64,000 bases of DNA. Origin: Petasospora fabianii (taxonomy: Eukaryota; Ascomycota; Saccharomycetes; Phaffomycetales; Wickerhamomycetaceae). Below are positions 48,801 through 57,210 of the stretch, in pieces. The DNA is taken from positions 868,001-932,000 of the forward strand of contig CP048717.1 of NCBI GenBank assembly GCA_022641835.1, in the 5' to 3' direction. Position numbers and translations under genes: made by a program. Numbering within the stretch: the first letter of the stretch is position 1; each line of letters begins with the position of its first letter. The notes beneath the pieces are model-generated. The model was not told the origin of the DNA. It did not search any database and saw only the letters and a program-made list of their open reading frames with translations.

Positions 48801-49030
48801 GAGGTTGGAGACACCACAAGCGGTGTAGACGATGAGTAAACCGACGGTGTGGAAGAGTAGACTGGTGACAGAGAAGTAGTACCATCGTCGGCAATACTTG
48901 AGATCGTCTCATTGATGGCCTTGAAGAATTCATCACTGGCCGTGTCTCTCTTGAGCCAATGGACAATGTTGATGTCAAACGGCAGAGCGACAGCGATCTG
49001 AGCGAGTATCAGAGTGTTCAGGACTCTCAT
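45872..49030 (-). CDS. MSB2: Signalling mucin Msb2/Hkr1 type
   Basis: Msb2 is a cell-surface sensor upstream of Cdc42 and the filamentation and osmostress MAP-kinase pathways. The 1052 residues begin with a signal peptide (MRVLNTLILAQIAVALPF). A huge Ser/Thr/Pro-rich mucin region (about 35-760) holds tandem repeats. The extracellular Hkr1-Msb2 homology domain is at about 775-885 (YTLITVGFKQSWNYPFVVKN, SAQIFEYLPKVLELPFNYSS, VYQLVPFTS, YIITVAELYFP). A transmembrane helix is at about 945-967 (VAGITIGSVVGASVYISLLV) with basic RKRIRLES next to it, and a cytoplasmic tail of about 80 residues completes it. Mucin region and homology domain order match Msb2; the short tail favours Msb2 over Hkr1. Confidence 0.88.
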   Translation of the reverse strand: MRVLNTLILAQIAVALPFDINIVHWLKRDTASDEFFKAINETISSIADDGTTSLSPVYSSTPSVYSSSTPLVVSPTSSTLNEEATDSDETTTSSDSTTLGQVYSSPLASTTTTSPEAEDTTATEATTTASTSNTEATTSSTASAVTASLTSLGDTTEETETTADAPSTTASTTNSPLASTTSSPLASATSSPLAYTSSPLASTSSPLASAVDSTTEKTDVGETLGAEAPTTTEDSATTSAVTASAPTDYWGSLDEEETDTTDSTQVVTASSAPALGDSEEETTITSSAAVAAMEDETTSSSSLFSSTSSATADDEDDDDETTQSTSVVAPSTASSQSWSDVDTNTETNAATSSPLSSSINVVSTTNSPIFSSAAPLSSSSSTTNLFEVPTTTSMSAPVVETSSLRETATTPSTTQSVFISSTTPLTSETTPLVSVGTTSAATTDFWDTTTPLTSSSTAPVVVSPSTVSPATEPWVSSEFLVSTSTTPLPSTEATSSLAAPPTTEVVSSSIAVPSTTQLTSETTPSLAAVPTSELSSSVAAPTTTETPSSVVAVTTSSIETPSSAPPVTTSSTETPSSVVAVTTSSTETPSSAPPVTTSSTETPSSVLAVTTSSTETPSSAVAVTTSATDALSSAITTTSLTPTPSSTIPDTTTAEVSSVTTTPTSAAAETTTEATTEATTQSTSESPASFSQVTPSTTEAATTAVVASSYLPETSAASTPVSDGIATTTDSPTTEQPVESTTNWLPTTLVTAATSTRADKTASTESAVATSSLPKAIAPNDETEAPSDYTLITVGFKQSWNYPFVVKNSLASAQIFEYLPKVLELPFNYSSSNISVYQLVPFTSSNVDYIITVAELYFPSADVSKLQTEVLNSSSLMYTGGDSTEREFSTLIDTSIPLTGLLDQLSSSSSSDSSSSVNAGGIAPDAGSMDYSAIVTSSGGTGGDKAKVAGITIGSVVGASVYISLLVVGVRFFIVRKRIRLESAQNSVLPTSANASVESLQNVHYGAGVRLPSYNTNSGSGYSSTSPPMSQVDSFIPRISKPVAAQNSLGWV
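47150..47405 (-). repeat. MSB2: 42-bp tandem repeats in the MSB2 mucin region
   Basis: About six 14-residue units of the type ETPSSVVAVTTSST alternate with ETPSSAPPVTTSST, giving an 84-bp higher-order period in the middle. Outer copies are diverged (SSVLAV, SSAVAV). They belong to the O-glycosylated stalk and are probably length-variable between strains. Confidence 0.85.
48408..48515 (-). repeat. MSB2: SSPLA repeats in the MSB2 mucin region
   Basis: Six near-copies of a 7-9-residue unit built on SPLAS (SPLASTT, SPLASAT, SPLAYTS, SPLASTS, SPLASAV). They are imperfect tandem repeats in the N-terminal half of the mucin region. Confidence 0.8.
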
Positions 49031-50742
49031 TTTATGTGTAACGTTTCAGTCTGAGAGGGGATATGGACAGTGGCTTGAACGTGTTTGTTGTAGAGTGTGT
49101 GAACAGCTGGGATGTTATTCTCAGTGCGGGGAGGGGACCTTTCGACGGAAGCTTAAGAAAAAGAGAGACTAGAGTGAGTGGAAAGTGCTTGTTCTCCGGT
49201 GGGTCCTTGTAGTAGTGGTGTTGTTAAAAGCTGAGTACGAGATGCTTGATAAAAGCGTGTAATCAGTGTTGGAGCTTAGTGACAACCAGATGTAGCGAAC
49301 GGCAGTTAGTGGGATGGTGTCTGGTGCTCCGTCTGATGGGTGACGGGAGAGATGACAGAGTGTACGCGTGAAATCTGGCGAATGTGTGGGCGGTTCCCTG
49401 GAGTGGCCTCTAGAAGGGGTGTAGAAGGACCTGGGAACGAGTGTAAGCACGCAACGAAGGTGGTATGTGTGGGTTGTTGGTGAAGGAAAGGTAACGGGGG
49501 GGTGGTGTGAAAGCTATGAGCGAGCCCACTTTTGTTTTGATATTTGGGGCTCCCTCGCCTCAGTTTCTTGCCAACCGAAAATTTGGCAAATTCCCGCCTG
49601 CGGAATGTACTACTCTTTCTTTTTTCGCTCATGCCAAAGCGCAAATGGAGAATTATTTGCGCCGCGACTCCCCTATTTGGATAGCCCAGATCCCAAAACC
49701 GCCGCACGCATTGCCCAGTCTAGCGGTTTTCGCCAATGGTTACTCGGGTAACTATGCGTTACCTAGGATATCCGTCAATTATGGCGAAGAGCAAGAGCAG
49801 GGGCTAAACTTTGGGTCACAGGGTGGAATGGAAAGGTGCGATAGAAGAACGGAAGAAAGAAAGCGGCTCCGAACTCCGATAGTCAATGTATTTTGACATT
49901 CCCCCTGGTTTGTTTACATATTCAGTGTCCATAATGTAGGGCTACCACCTCTAGAGCCAGTCCAGCGGCCCGACTGGAGGTGGCTCACTCTGGCCACTAC
50001 TAACTACCCTGTGCACCCCCTTCGGTGTGCACCACACAACCTAGTTTCTCTTGCCGGCGATCGCCTATGGATGCTCGATCCGGCCGATCACACAAAGGCT
50101 CCGCTCACAACTTACACAAGGCCACAGGCCACAGACGTAAAATACGTACAAAGCATATACCTATACACATATGCTTGTTTTTGTTCACTTGTATCTATAG
50201 ACGTACTTTGGCGTCATCTTCCGTTCCATGGGAGGGCCAGACCGTTCTATAAAACGCCTAGCAACGCAGCACTGACGCGTCCCGTACTTTTTCATTACCG
50301 TATCGGGAAGTATTTTTCACTACTTTAGCAGGGGGATTCGCGCCAAAAATGCTGCGCCTGGTTGGAGCTAGACGTATTGTCATTGGCGCAAATTGGCGAA
50401 AAATAGTGGTTCTGGCAGCTCTTTTAGCGTTAAGATACAGCGAGATTTGAATAGATCTTTAAAGATCCTGGAAGAAAAGAAGATCAATACGCATCTAGTC
50501 TCTATTCAACCTTGGTGCTTCCACTGTGCAATTTTGATCCGTCATCCCTGCCCCTGAAATCGGCCCTGGCTAAGCCGATAGCAACTCAATTTGCAGGAAT
50601 AAGGGTCATGGAGGAACAGGGATGTAGGATGTAACTATCATAAGGTTCCCTCTAATGACCGCCAACTACAGTAGTGCCCGAGCTTATATAATATTACCCT
50701 TTAGAGTACAAGATTGAACTGGGGGCGCACGTGCATTCACAT
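49031..50742. other. Long intergenic stretch upstream of MSB2
   Basis: About 1.7 kb from the MSB2 start to the SNU71 stop. It contains MCB boxes ACGCGT at 49364-49369 and 50275-50280, inverted repeats around 49568-49752 and three TTGGCG-type motifs at 50340-50403. A 129-codon open frame near 49507-49896 has no ATG at its start and no family likeness. Confidence 0.5.
49568..49662. promoter_or_regulatory. Pair of inverted repeats with 8-bp spacers, MSB2 upstream region
   Basis: TTGCCAA (49568-49574) is inverted as TTGGCAA (49583-49589). GCGCAAAT (49639-49646) is inverted as ATTTGCGC (49655-49662). Both have 8-bp spacers and lie 540-630 bp before the MSB2 ATG. They resemble binding sites of dimeric factors, with E2F/MBF-like cores in the second. 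Confidence 0.4.
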
Positions 50743-52362
50743 TCACAACAACTCCGATATATCGGCCCAGATCTTGTCTGTTAAGGCCTGAGCATCGTCT
50801 CCGAGAGGCTCTTCGAGCTCCTCTGCAAGTTTAGTCTTGTTCTTTTCATCCTTAATTATGGACAGAACAAAGTCTGCAAGTTCTTCCTCCTCAACACCCA
50901 GGAATTCCTCAATGTAGCTATTTACCTTAGGTTTGATCTTTTCCAATAAAGAATCAAGCTCCTCTTTATCAATTGTCAATGTATTCGGATCTGAAGGAGC
51001 TGGGGTCTCTTCTTCGGAATCATGTTGATTCAAACTCACCTTGAGTGGGATGTTGATACTAGCAAGGAAGCTATCAGTGGTCTCCTTTGTCGTTATATCT
51101 CTCTTAGCCTCTTCTCTGTCCATCTCATCAGCTTCATATTCTCTCTGTTTGTTTCTACCTGATGGCCTGAATTTACCAGTAGCGTAACCTTCTTTAATAG
51201 ACTTGTCAAGATTGGCCTCGTACTGTTTTAACTCGTTCAAATCAGCAAGAATATCCTTGTTTTTACGCTCGGCAGATTGCACTGAGTGTAACTTTACTGC
51301 AAACTTTTTCAACATGTCCTGGTTGGCCTTCTTCACCTGCAGATCCTCGTACTGTTCATCAGTCAATCCGTCATCCTCTTCCTCCTCATCACTGTCTCCA
51401 TCATCAACCTTGCCACCTTGGCCATCATCTTCCTTGAACTTTTCAAACAACTTTCTCAATTGAAGCTTAGCACGCTTCTTCTCCTCGAGTATCTCCCTTT
51501 CTCTCTTTCTCTTTTCGTTTTCAATGGCCTTCAATCTGAACTCCTTGATATCCTTCTTCAACTGTGGCAAGATCTCCGGTGGGATGTCTCGAAGTTCACT
51601 TTCATCAACAGTATAGTCCATTTCATTAACTGTCATAGCTGGTCTCCTCGTCTTCGATCTCTCTAGGACCTTCATTATTTCTTGACTTACAGCATCTATA
51701 TCAACATTCTTACCTTTCTTTCTCCCCATGGTATCCCTCACAAGCTGTTTGGTATTCTTCTCAACCGCCAACTTCAGTGTCATATCATTAGCGAGAACTC
51801 CATCACACTTCAAGAACTGATGAATCTCCGCAGCAGCACCGTCCAACTCTTCATTAATGAACCTCACAAAGACAATCTTAAGGTCAACCTCCTCAACACA
51901 AGTCCACTTATATGGCACGTCTCCAATCATGACATTCAAGCACTGTTCAATCGTCTCATTGGGCAGGTCCTTGAACCCACTGACACAAACTTCACACAAC
52001 TGCTGATTTAAAGTCTTGGGCTTAAAAGCTTTCAACTCCATATAGTGTGAGAGGGTATATGCATCCTCCATAAGCTCATCGTGATCAGCGTCCCCCTTCT
52101 CATCACCATCAGCGCTCCCCGTGGAGTCAACTGGTCTCACAATTCCGCTCTTCACTTGTGAGATTTGTGATTCGATAATTGGAATCGCCCCGAGTTTATT
52201 AGGTTGAGGACGGACGTCATCGTGAGCAAAATGCAGAAGAGTTGGGACCCGTGTGATCTTCGTTTGGAAGGCATGAATCGTGGGGATTGTCGTTATTGTG
52301 TCTGATAGCTCTGTTAGAGTTGAGCTGGTATCAATCTCAATGGAATCAAACTTACCATCCAT
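50743..52362 (-). CDS. SNU71: SNU71/RBM25-like U1 snRNP protein with C-terminal PWI domain
   Basis: A 539-residue likely splicing factor of the U1 snRNP, helping 5' splice-site recognition. The ATG at 52362 (MDGKFDSIE) is the first ATG; a longer frame has no ATG. The N-terminal part has a short RBM25-like segment (LCEVCVSGFKDLPNETIEQC, KWTCVEEVDLKIVFVRFIN). Long charged helices with an RERE-like run (EKRKREREILEEKKR) fill about 270-440, with acidic patches. The end (about 455-539) is a PWI-type domain: KPKVNSYIEEFLGVEEEELA, DFVLSIIK and ALTDKIWADISELL. Snu71 and human RBM25 share this layout; orthology is probable, not proven. Confidence 0.75.
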   Translation of the reverse strand: MDGKFDSIEIDTSSTLTELSDTITTIPTIHAFQTKITRVPTLLHFAHDDVRPQPNKLGAIPIIESQISQVKSGIVRPVDSTGSADGDEKGDADHDELMEDAYTLSHYMELKAFKPKTLNQQLCEVCVSGFKDLPNETIEQCLNVMIGDVPYKWTCVEEVDLKIVFVRFINEELDGAAAEIHQFLKCDGVLANDMTLKLAVEKNTKQLVRDTMGRKKGKNVDIDAVSQEIMKVLERSKTRRPAMTVNEMDYTVDESELRDIPPEILPQLKKDIKEFRLKAIENEKRKREREILEEKKRAKLQLRKLFEKFKEDDGQGGKVDDGDSDEEEEDDGLTDEQYEDLQVKKANQDMLKKFAVKLHSVQSAERKNKDILADLNELKQYEANLDKSIKEGYATGKFRPSGRNKQREYEADEMDREEAKRDITTKETTDSFLASINIPLKVSLNQHDSEEETPAPSDPNTLTIDKEELDSLLEKIKPKVNSYIEEFLGVEEEELADFVLSIIKDEKNKTKLAEELEEPLGDDAQALTDKIWADISELL

Positions 52363-52616
52363 CGTTAATGAAGGTGTGAGTTGGTGTTTCCAGTGGTGAT
52401 GTGTTGACAAGTGTAGTTAGTAGTGTTTTTCCAGCAGCTGGGGAACTTTTGATGGTGCACGCGCGCGACTGAGAGATCCGAAGACCTCAATCTCAAGAGT
52501 TTGATTTCTCTACACAATCTTCATCGAGTTTACCAAATCCAAAACAAACCTTTGTTAAAAATAATCGTTCTATAAGATAGTTACAAAACACGTGTCATAA
52601 AAATAGAGCTCACAAA

Positions 52617-55010
52617 TCACTGAGCTCCAAAGTTGCCGAACAATGAGTGTGCCTGTTCTTCAGCACTAGCTTGACCTGGTGTGTTACCACCATAGGCATT
52701 CAGAGAGGCCAGATTCTGTAGAGAAATAGTATTAGAGAAATTTTGGAAATCAAACTCTGGCAAGTTGATGTTGAAGTCTGTCGGTAATCCATCACTGGTT
52801 GTATCAGACTTGGATGTGGACGCCTCATGATGTGCGTTTGGTGCCGGGAACAATTCGGATGGGTCAAAGTTGGATGGTCCATTAGATGGTAGAGTGTTCG
52901 TAAAAAGGTACAAGTCCGGGAATTCCATATTTTGTTCTGGTTGTTGAGATGTCCGTGTAAGTGGTTGTGATTGTGATGGCTGCTGTTGTGGCTGCTGTTG
53001 TGGCTGTTGCTGTTCTTCTGGAATTCTTTGCGTTGGAGGATTCGGAGTCATGGCCGGTGTTCCACTCTGTGAAGTATTAAAGTCCATGAATCCAGTGCCG
53101 GGTGTTCCAAAGGCTGGTGTGAATGGAGCTGGTGTTTGTCCTGCGGAAGATGTGGCAGATTGTAAAACTGCGTTGAAGATAGGCGTTGTAGCACCATTTG
53201 TCTGCTGGCCATTGGACTTTCTCATCATACCACCCACCAGTTTCTCTCTTAACTTGTCGTCATCTGCAAATCTCTCCATACCGTGCAAGATCAACACCGC
53301 AACCAAATAGTTCTTGCCAATCTCTTTCAATGTCTGCTTGCAAATGTTGTAGCCAAGCTTAGCACTCTTGGAAATAGATGGATTGGAAGAGTCCATGTGA
53401 CAGATAAATGTCAGAGCAGCGGTGAAGAATACCGGGATAGTCAATGCATAGCAGTATTTGATGTCCCCAGATTTCAACAATCTGGAACCAATGTCTGCAA
53501 TGATCCTAGAAGCCTTGAAAACAATTCCCTCCGATGGATACTCCTTACCATCGACAGTTCTCACCATGTTCGATCTATGAACCAAGCAGACAGCAGAATA
53601 GTAGTACAAGTTTAATATGTTAACCGAAAGAGGCAGTTGCTGATGTGGGGCATACTGTAGCTGTGGTGGGAGGTTACTTCTCCATCCACTCATAATCATA
53701 TCACAATGTGTCATCACCAAGTTTTCTCTCTGTCTCTTGGACTTTTCAGCACGAATGCTGTACTGCTCTTGAAGCACAATAGACATGATCTCACTGAGTC
53801 TAATCATTTGAACAAAGGCCTCAGCATCATGACGTGGTAGCTCCGGTGGGAAATCTGAAGGCTGCAACATAGGGACATCACAATCCTCCAAATGGATGAC
53901 ACGAGGTCTTCCAAAGGCAACAGAACAAGATATATCACGGATATAAAGGTTCCACCATAGAATTTTGCAAACTTTTATCTCCTCATTACTGAAGTTACCA
54001 CTCATGTTTCTGTGGAAACCAAACCCTTGTGCTGCGGTAATGGCAATCCTCGTCCAGTAGAACGAGTTGCCCAAAATATCATCAATCCCCTCCCAGAAAC
54101 GAGAAAAGAGACTCAGCGACTGAATGATTGGAATTGCCTCCTTCTCGTAGTTTGCCTCGTACAATGCCTTGGCTCTTTGGAAAAAAGTGGCACTTGTCAA
54201 ATAGTTTGATCCATTCGAATCAAATATCAATTCGTTATCAGATACTCTAGAAGCCGCTAGCAAGATAGATTGTAATAGTAGCAGACTCCCCGTTCCACTC
54301 TCATATTGCTTCATGAACATCTTGCGGTCCACCACTGGCTCAACTGGGTAAATGTGCTCGAAGAAAGTGTTGACCAAGTCATCACATAGTGCCTTTTCTG
54401 GAAGAAGAAAGGCACCTCTCAGACGAAGAATCTCCATCTGGACGGTATCCAGACCCACTCTTGTCTGGTCAATACTATTTTTCAATGCTGGAGGAACATA
54501 GTCCTGCATATGGAGATGGGTGTCTTTATCCTTGTCAACGGCAAGGAGAACAGCAGTGGAGGCACGACCATGGAAGGACAGTGTAGAAAAGTGATGTTTG
54601 GTCAACTTCTGGTTGTCAATGGATGCACTTCTGGCAGAAATGGCTGCAAGTGGTTCGTTACGACGCTTCGTGGCATTTGATCCGGTGCCTGGGATGGTGA
54701 CAGCTGGAACAGAAGTGACATTCGGGGCTGGTGATTCCTTCTTCACAGGGTTTTGCAATCTTGAGTCACCATCATTACTTGATGAGTTGGAAGAAGACTC
54801 TGTGGACTTCTTGTTTCTAGCATTCTTACGCTCCTTTGGCTCAGGAAAGCGGCACTCGCAACCAAAGGTGAGACAGTTTGTGCATGGGATGTGGATAGTC
54901 GCGTCACAACGCACCTTTCTCGAGTGGCAAACCTCACACGCGCGTGAAGACCTGTTACGTTTATACTTGACTGAGTACTTCTTAGTGGCCGTCTCTGTTT
55001 CCTCGCTCAT
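52617..55010 (-). CDS. Zn2Cys6 transcription factor, CTF1/FarA-like
   Basis: A 797-residue nuclear regulator. The zinc cluster near the N-terminus has Cys at 25, 28, 35, 43, 46 and 51 or 53 (SRACEVCHSRKVRCDA, PCTNCLTFGCECRFPEP), flanked by basic residues. The fungal-specific middle homology region (about 210-600) includes FFEHIYPVEPVVDRKMFMKQ, GSNYLTSATFFQRAKALYE and SFYWTRIAITAAQGFGFHRN. The C-terminal 180 residues are Gln/Pro-rich (QQQQPQQQPQQQPS) and then acidic-aromatic (NLPEFDFQNFS), as in activation domains. The zinc-cluster pattern is like Ctf1/FarA/FarB regulators of fatty-acid use. I chose the ATG at 55010 as first ATG in good context (CACCATGAG). Confidence 0.85.
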   Translation of the reverse strand: MSEETETATKKYSVKYKRNRSSRACEVCHSRKVRCDATIHIPCTNCLTFGCECRFPEPKERKNARNKKSTESSSNSSSNDGDSRLQNPVKKESPAPNVTSVPAVTIPGTGSNATKRRNEPLAAISARSASIDNQKLTKHHFSTLSFHGRASTAVLLAVDKDKDTHLHMQDYVPPALKNSIDQTRVGLDTVQMEILRLRGAFLLPEKALCDDLVNTFFEHIYPVEPVVDRKMFMKQYESGTGSLLLLQSILLAASRVSDNELIFDSNGSNYLTSATFFQRAKALYEANYEKEAIPIIQSLSLFSRFWEGIDDILGNSFYWTRIAITAAQGFGFHRNMSGNFSNEEIKVCKILWWNLYIRDISCSVAFGRPRVIHLEDCDVPMLQPSDFPPELPRHDAEAFVQMIRLSEIMSIVLQEQYSIRAEKSKRQRENLVMTHCDMIMSGWRSNLPPQLQYAPHQQLPLSVNILNLYYYSAVCLVHRSNMVRTVDGKEYPSEGIVFKASRIIADIGSRLLKSGDIKYCYALTIPVFFTAALTFICHMDSSNPSISKSAKLGYNICKQTLKEIGKNYLVAVLILHGMERFADDDKLREKLVGGMMRKSNGQQTNGATTPIFNAVLQSATSSAGQTPAPFTPAFGTPGTGFMDFNTSQSGTPAMTPNPPTQRIPEEQQQPQQQPQQQPSQSQPLTRTSQQPEQNMEFPDLYLFTNTLPSNGPSNFDPSELFPAPNAHHEASTSKSDTTSDGLPTDFNINLPEFDFQNFSNTISLQNLASLNAYGGNTPGQASAEEQAHSLFGNFGAQ

Positions 55011-55452
55011 GGTGGACGTGGTGTGTGTGCGATGCACTTGGGCCTCGGTTCAGTGGTGACACTTTGTCGAGGTCTCGGCTGGCGTAAACAAGGGCCAACA
55101 ATGGAGTGGCTGCAGGTCGCTCTCGGGCAGGAAAAAACACTGGTCTGACGGGTGCTCTGCGCTGCTGGGATTGGACACTGGAGGTCTCAACAACTTAAAC
55201 AAACAGGATCTATGGTAAACCAGCTATATTGCCGCGTGCAAAGGTGCTGGAAGGCGTCTGCCGTGAAATTTGTGCCGAGGCCAAACGATTGCGGAGAACG
55301 TAACACCTGGACACCACTCTTCTCATCCTCATCGCAGATTCGCGACCAGTTGATCCATCTACCCATATAATCACCTAAGACACACCCCTTCTCTCTCGTT
55401 CTCAGTCTCCCTCTGAGCCAAGAATTTTGTACACTCGCTGTTCTCACTAGCC
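55011..55452. other. Divergent promoter between the CTF1-like gene and MCY1
   Basis: About 440 bp. Nothing beyond promoter-like sequence seen. Confidence 0.55.
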
Positions 55453-56610
55453 ATGACAAATATTACGTGGAGGGAAATCACGGCGTGCGGTGCCTCGGTA
55501 GCCGCGGTGCTCTACGCCATCAAACTGCTAATGGACCGGAATCATGAACTCACATCGCTCCCACCGCCTGTGGTAGGAGTGGAGGGCCTCGTCGGTAACA
55601 CGCCCATGATGCTGGTGAAGTCTTTGTCCGAGGCTACCGGAAACAACGTCTATGCCAAGCTCGAATACATGAATCCAGGAGGGTCCGCCAAGGATCGTGT
55701 TGCTCTTGCCATCATAAGAGACAAAGAGTCCAAGGGTGAACTATCCCCTGGTGATTGCATCTTTGAAGGCACATCTGGATCTACAGGTATCAGTATCGGT
55801 ACCATGGCAAACTCCCTTGGATATAAGGCAGAGATTCATCTTCCAGATGATACCTCCCCGGACAAACTTGCACTTTTTGGCACTCTTGGCGTGGGATTGA
55901 AGAAAGTTAAGCCTGCTTCAATTGTCGATCCAGACCAGTACGTGAACTCCGCTAAGACTGCTACCAAGAGACTCACTGAGGATCCAAACACAGAACAGAG
56001 AGGTGTCTTTGCTGATCAATTCGAGAATGATGCTAATTGGAGAATCCATTACAACAGCACCGGCCCTGAAATCTACAAGCAGTTGAAGGGTAAGGTTGAC
56101 TATTTTGTCACCGGATGTGGCACTGGTGGCACAATAGCCGGTGTATGCCGCTACTTGAAGGAGAAAATACCAGATGTGATAACTGTTCTTGCAGACCCAC
56201 AGGGAAGTGGCTTCTACAACCGTATCAAGTATGGAGTCATGTACACTAACGAGGAGAAGGAGGGAACGCGGCGCCGTCATCAGGTTGATACCCTCGTCGA
56301 AGGTATCGGGCTCAACAGAATCACACATAACTTCCACACAGGCGAGTCTTACATTGATGATAGTATTAAGGTCACAGATGAACAAGCGATCAAGATGGCC
56401 AAGTATTTGAGTGTCCATGATGGTTTGTTCATTGGTTCGTCAACTGCTATTAATGCTGTGGCAGTGCTTAAATTGTGTAAGAGCACTGGGATCAAGGGTA
56501 AGAACATCGTGATCATCAGTTGTGACTCTGGAACTAGACATTTAAGCAAGTTCTGGAAGTACGCTATCGAGGTTCCTAACAACACCACCATTGACGACAT
56601 CTTGGGTTGA
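55453..56610 (+). CDS. MCY1: Mitochondrial cysteine synthase-like PLP enzyme (Mcy1, YGR012W type)
   Basis: A PLP-dependent beta-substituting enzyme, O-acetylserine sulfhydrylase-like, anchored to the mitochondrial outer membrane in yeast. The 385 residues start with a short membrane segment (ACGASVAAVLYAIKLLM, about 11-27). The fold-II core follows: GLVGNTPMMLVKSL, the PLP lysine Lys80 in NPGGSAKDRVAL, the substrate loop EGTSGSTGIS, the phosphate loop GCGTGGTIAG and the C-terminal DSGTRHLSKFW. No CBS domains are present, so it is not cystathionine beta-synthase. The N-terminal anchor and length match yeast Mcy1 (393). Confidence 0.88.
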   Translation: MTNITWREITACGASVAAVLYAIKLLMDRNHELTSLPPPVVGVEGLVGNTPMMLVKSLSEATGNNVYAKLEYMNPGGSAKDRVALAIIRDKESKGELSPGDCIFEGTSGSTGISIGTMANSLGYKAEIHLPDDTSPDKLALFGTLGVGLKKVKPASIVDPDQYVNSAKTATKRLTEDPNTEQRGVFADQFENDANWRIHYNSTGPEIYKQLKGKVDYFVTGCGTGGTIAGVCRYLKEKIPDVITVLADPQGSGFYNRIKYGVMYTNEEKEGTRRRHQVDTLVEGIGLNRITHNFHTGESYIDDSIKVTDEQAIKMAKYLSVHDGLFIGSSTAINAVAVLKLCKSTGIKGKNIVIISCDSGTRHLSKFWKYAIEVPNNTTIDDILG

Positions 56611-56814
56611 TCTGTGGTGTCCTGAAAATGGGGAACATGCATTTGTTTTGAAGTTTGTATATATTGGGAACTGTTAGATCTTATAGAAATCATAAAGGAA
56701 TTCTAATGATATTAATGAACGAAGTTAAGAAGAAAGTTGTATAACAATACCTCTATCACGTGCCTCGCGCTCCTGTCAACCAGGGAATCAATAGTTTTCA
56801 ACGGTTCAACAGAT

Positions 56815-56888
56815 GACTTCGTGGCCAAGTTGGTTAAGGCGCACGACTGTTAATCGTGAGATCGGCGGTTCGACCCCGCCCGAGGTCG
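56815..56888 (+). tRNA. tRNA-Asn (anticodon GTT)
   Basis: A 74-nt cloverleaf. The acceptor stem GACTTCG pairs with CGAGGTC, with one G-U, and discriminator G at 56888. The anticodon arm is CACGA-CTGTTAA-TCGTG with anticodon GTT. The T-arm is GGCGG-TTCGACC-CCGCC. No intron. Internal A and B boxes are intact and a run of 8 T follows. Confidence 0.97.
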
Positions 56889-56896
56889 TTTTTTTT
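56889..56896 (+). terminator. Pol III terminator of tRNA-Asn
   Basis: Eight consecutive T directly after the discriminator base, the standard RNA polymerase III stop. Confidence 0.9.
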
Positions 56897-57210
56897 GCTT
56901 TTTGCTTGCTTTAAATTTAAATGGTCTAATTGGCAATTGGCAGTTGTAGAAATATGTATACATAACTGCTTTTGTCGCTTTTTGCTAGGGCCCTTTTCTA
57001 CTCCTAGCACTGATCCCGCGCGACGCTCCCAAAGAGACGGACAGACGCGCTCATACGCGCTCGCTCGTTTGTTTGGGAGATGTTGTGTTGCCCTTGAGAA
57101 AGTTCTTGAGCTTGTTACCATTCGTCTTATCTTTCACTCATACACTACAGCCCAGTTAGCTAAGGCTCACTCCGGTGATATAGACGACAGCAGATCGGCC
57201 TCCATTCACC
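56897..57210. other. Intergenic stretch between tRNA-Asn and the acidic repeat protein gene
   Basis: About 310 bp of promoter-like sequence. No gene seen. Confidence 0.55.

Noticed and set aside
49507-49896. 129-codon frame upstream of MSB2
   Set aside because: No initial ATG, overlaps other-strand frames, and lies in palindrome-rich non-coding sequence.
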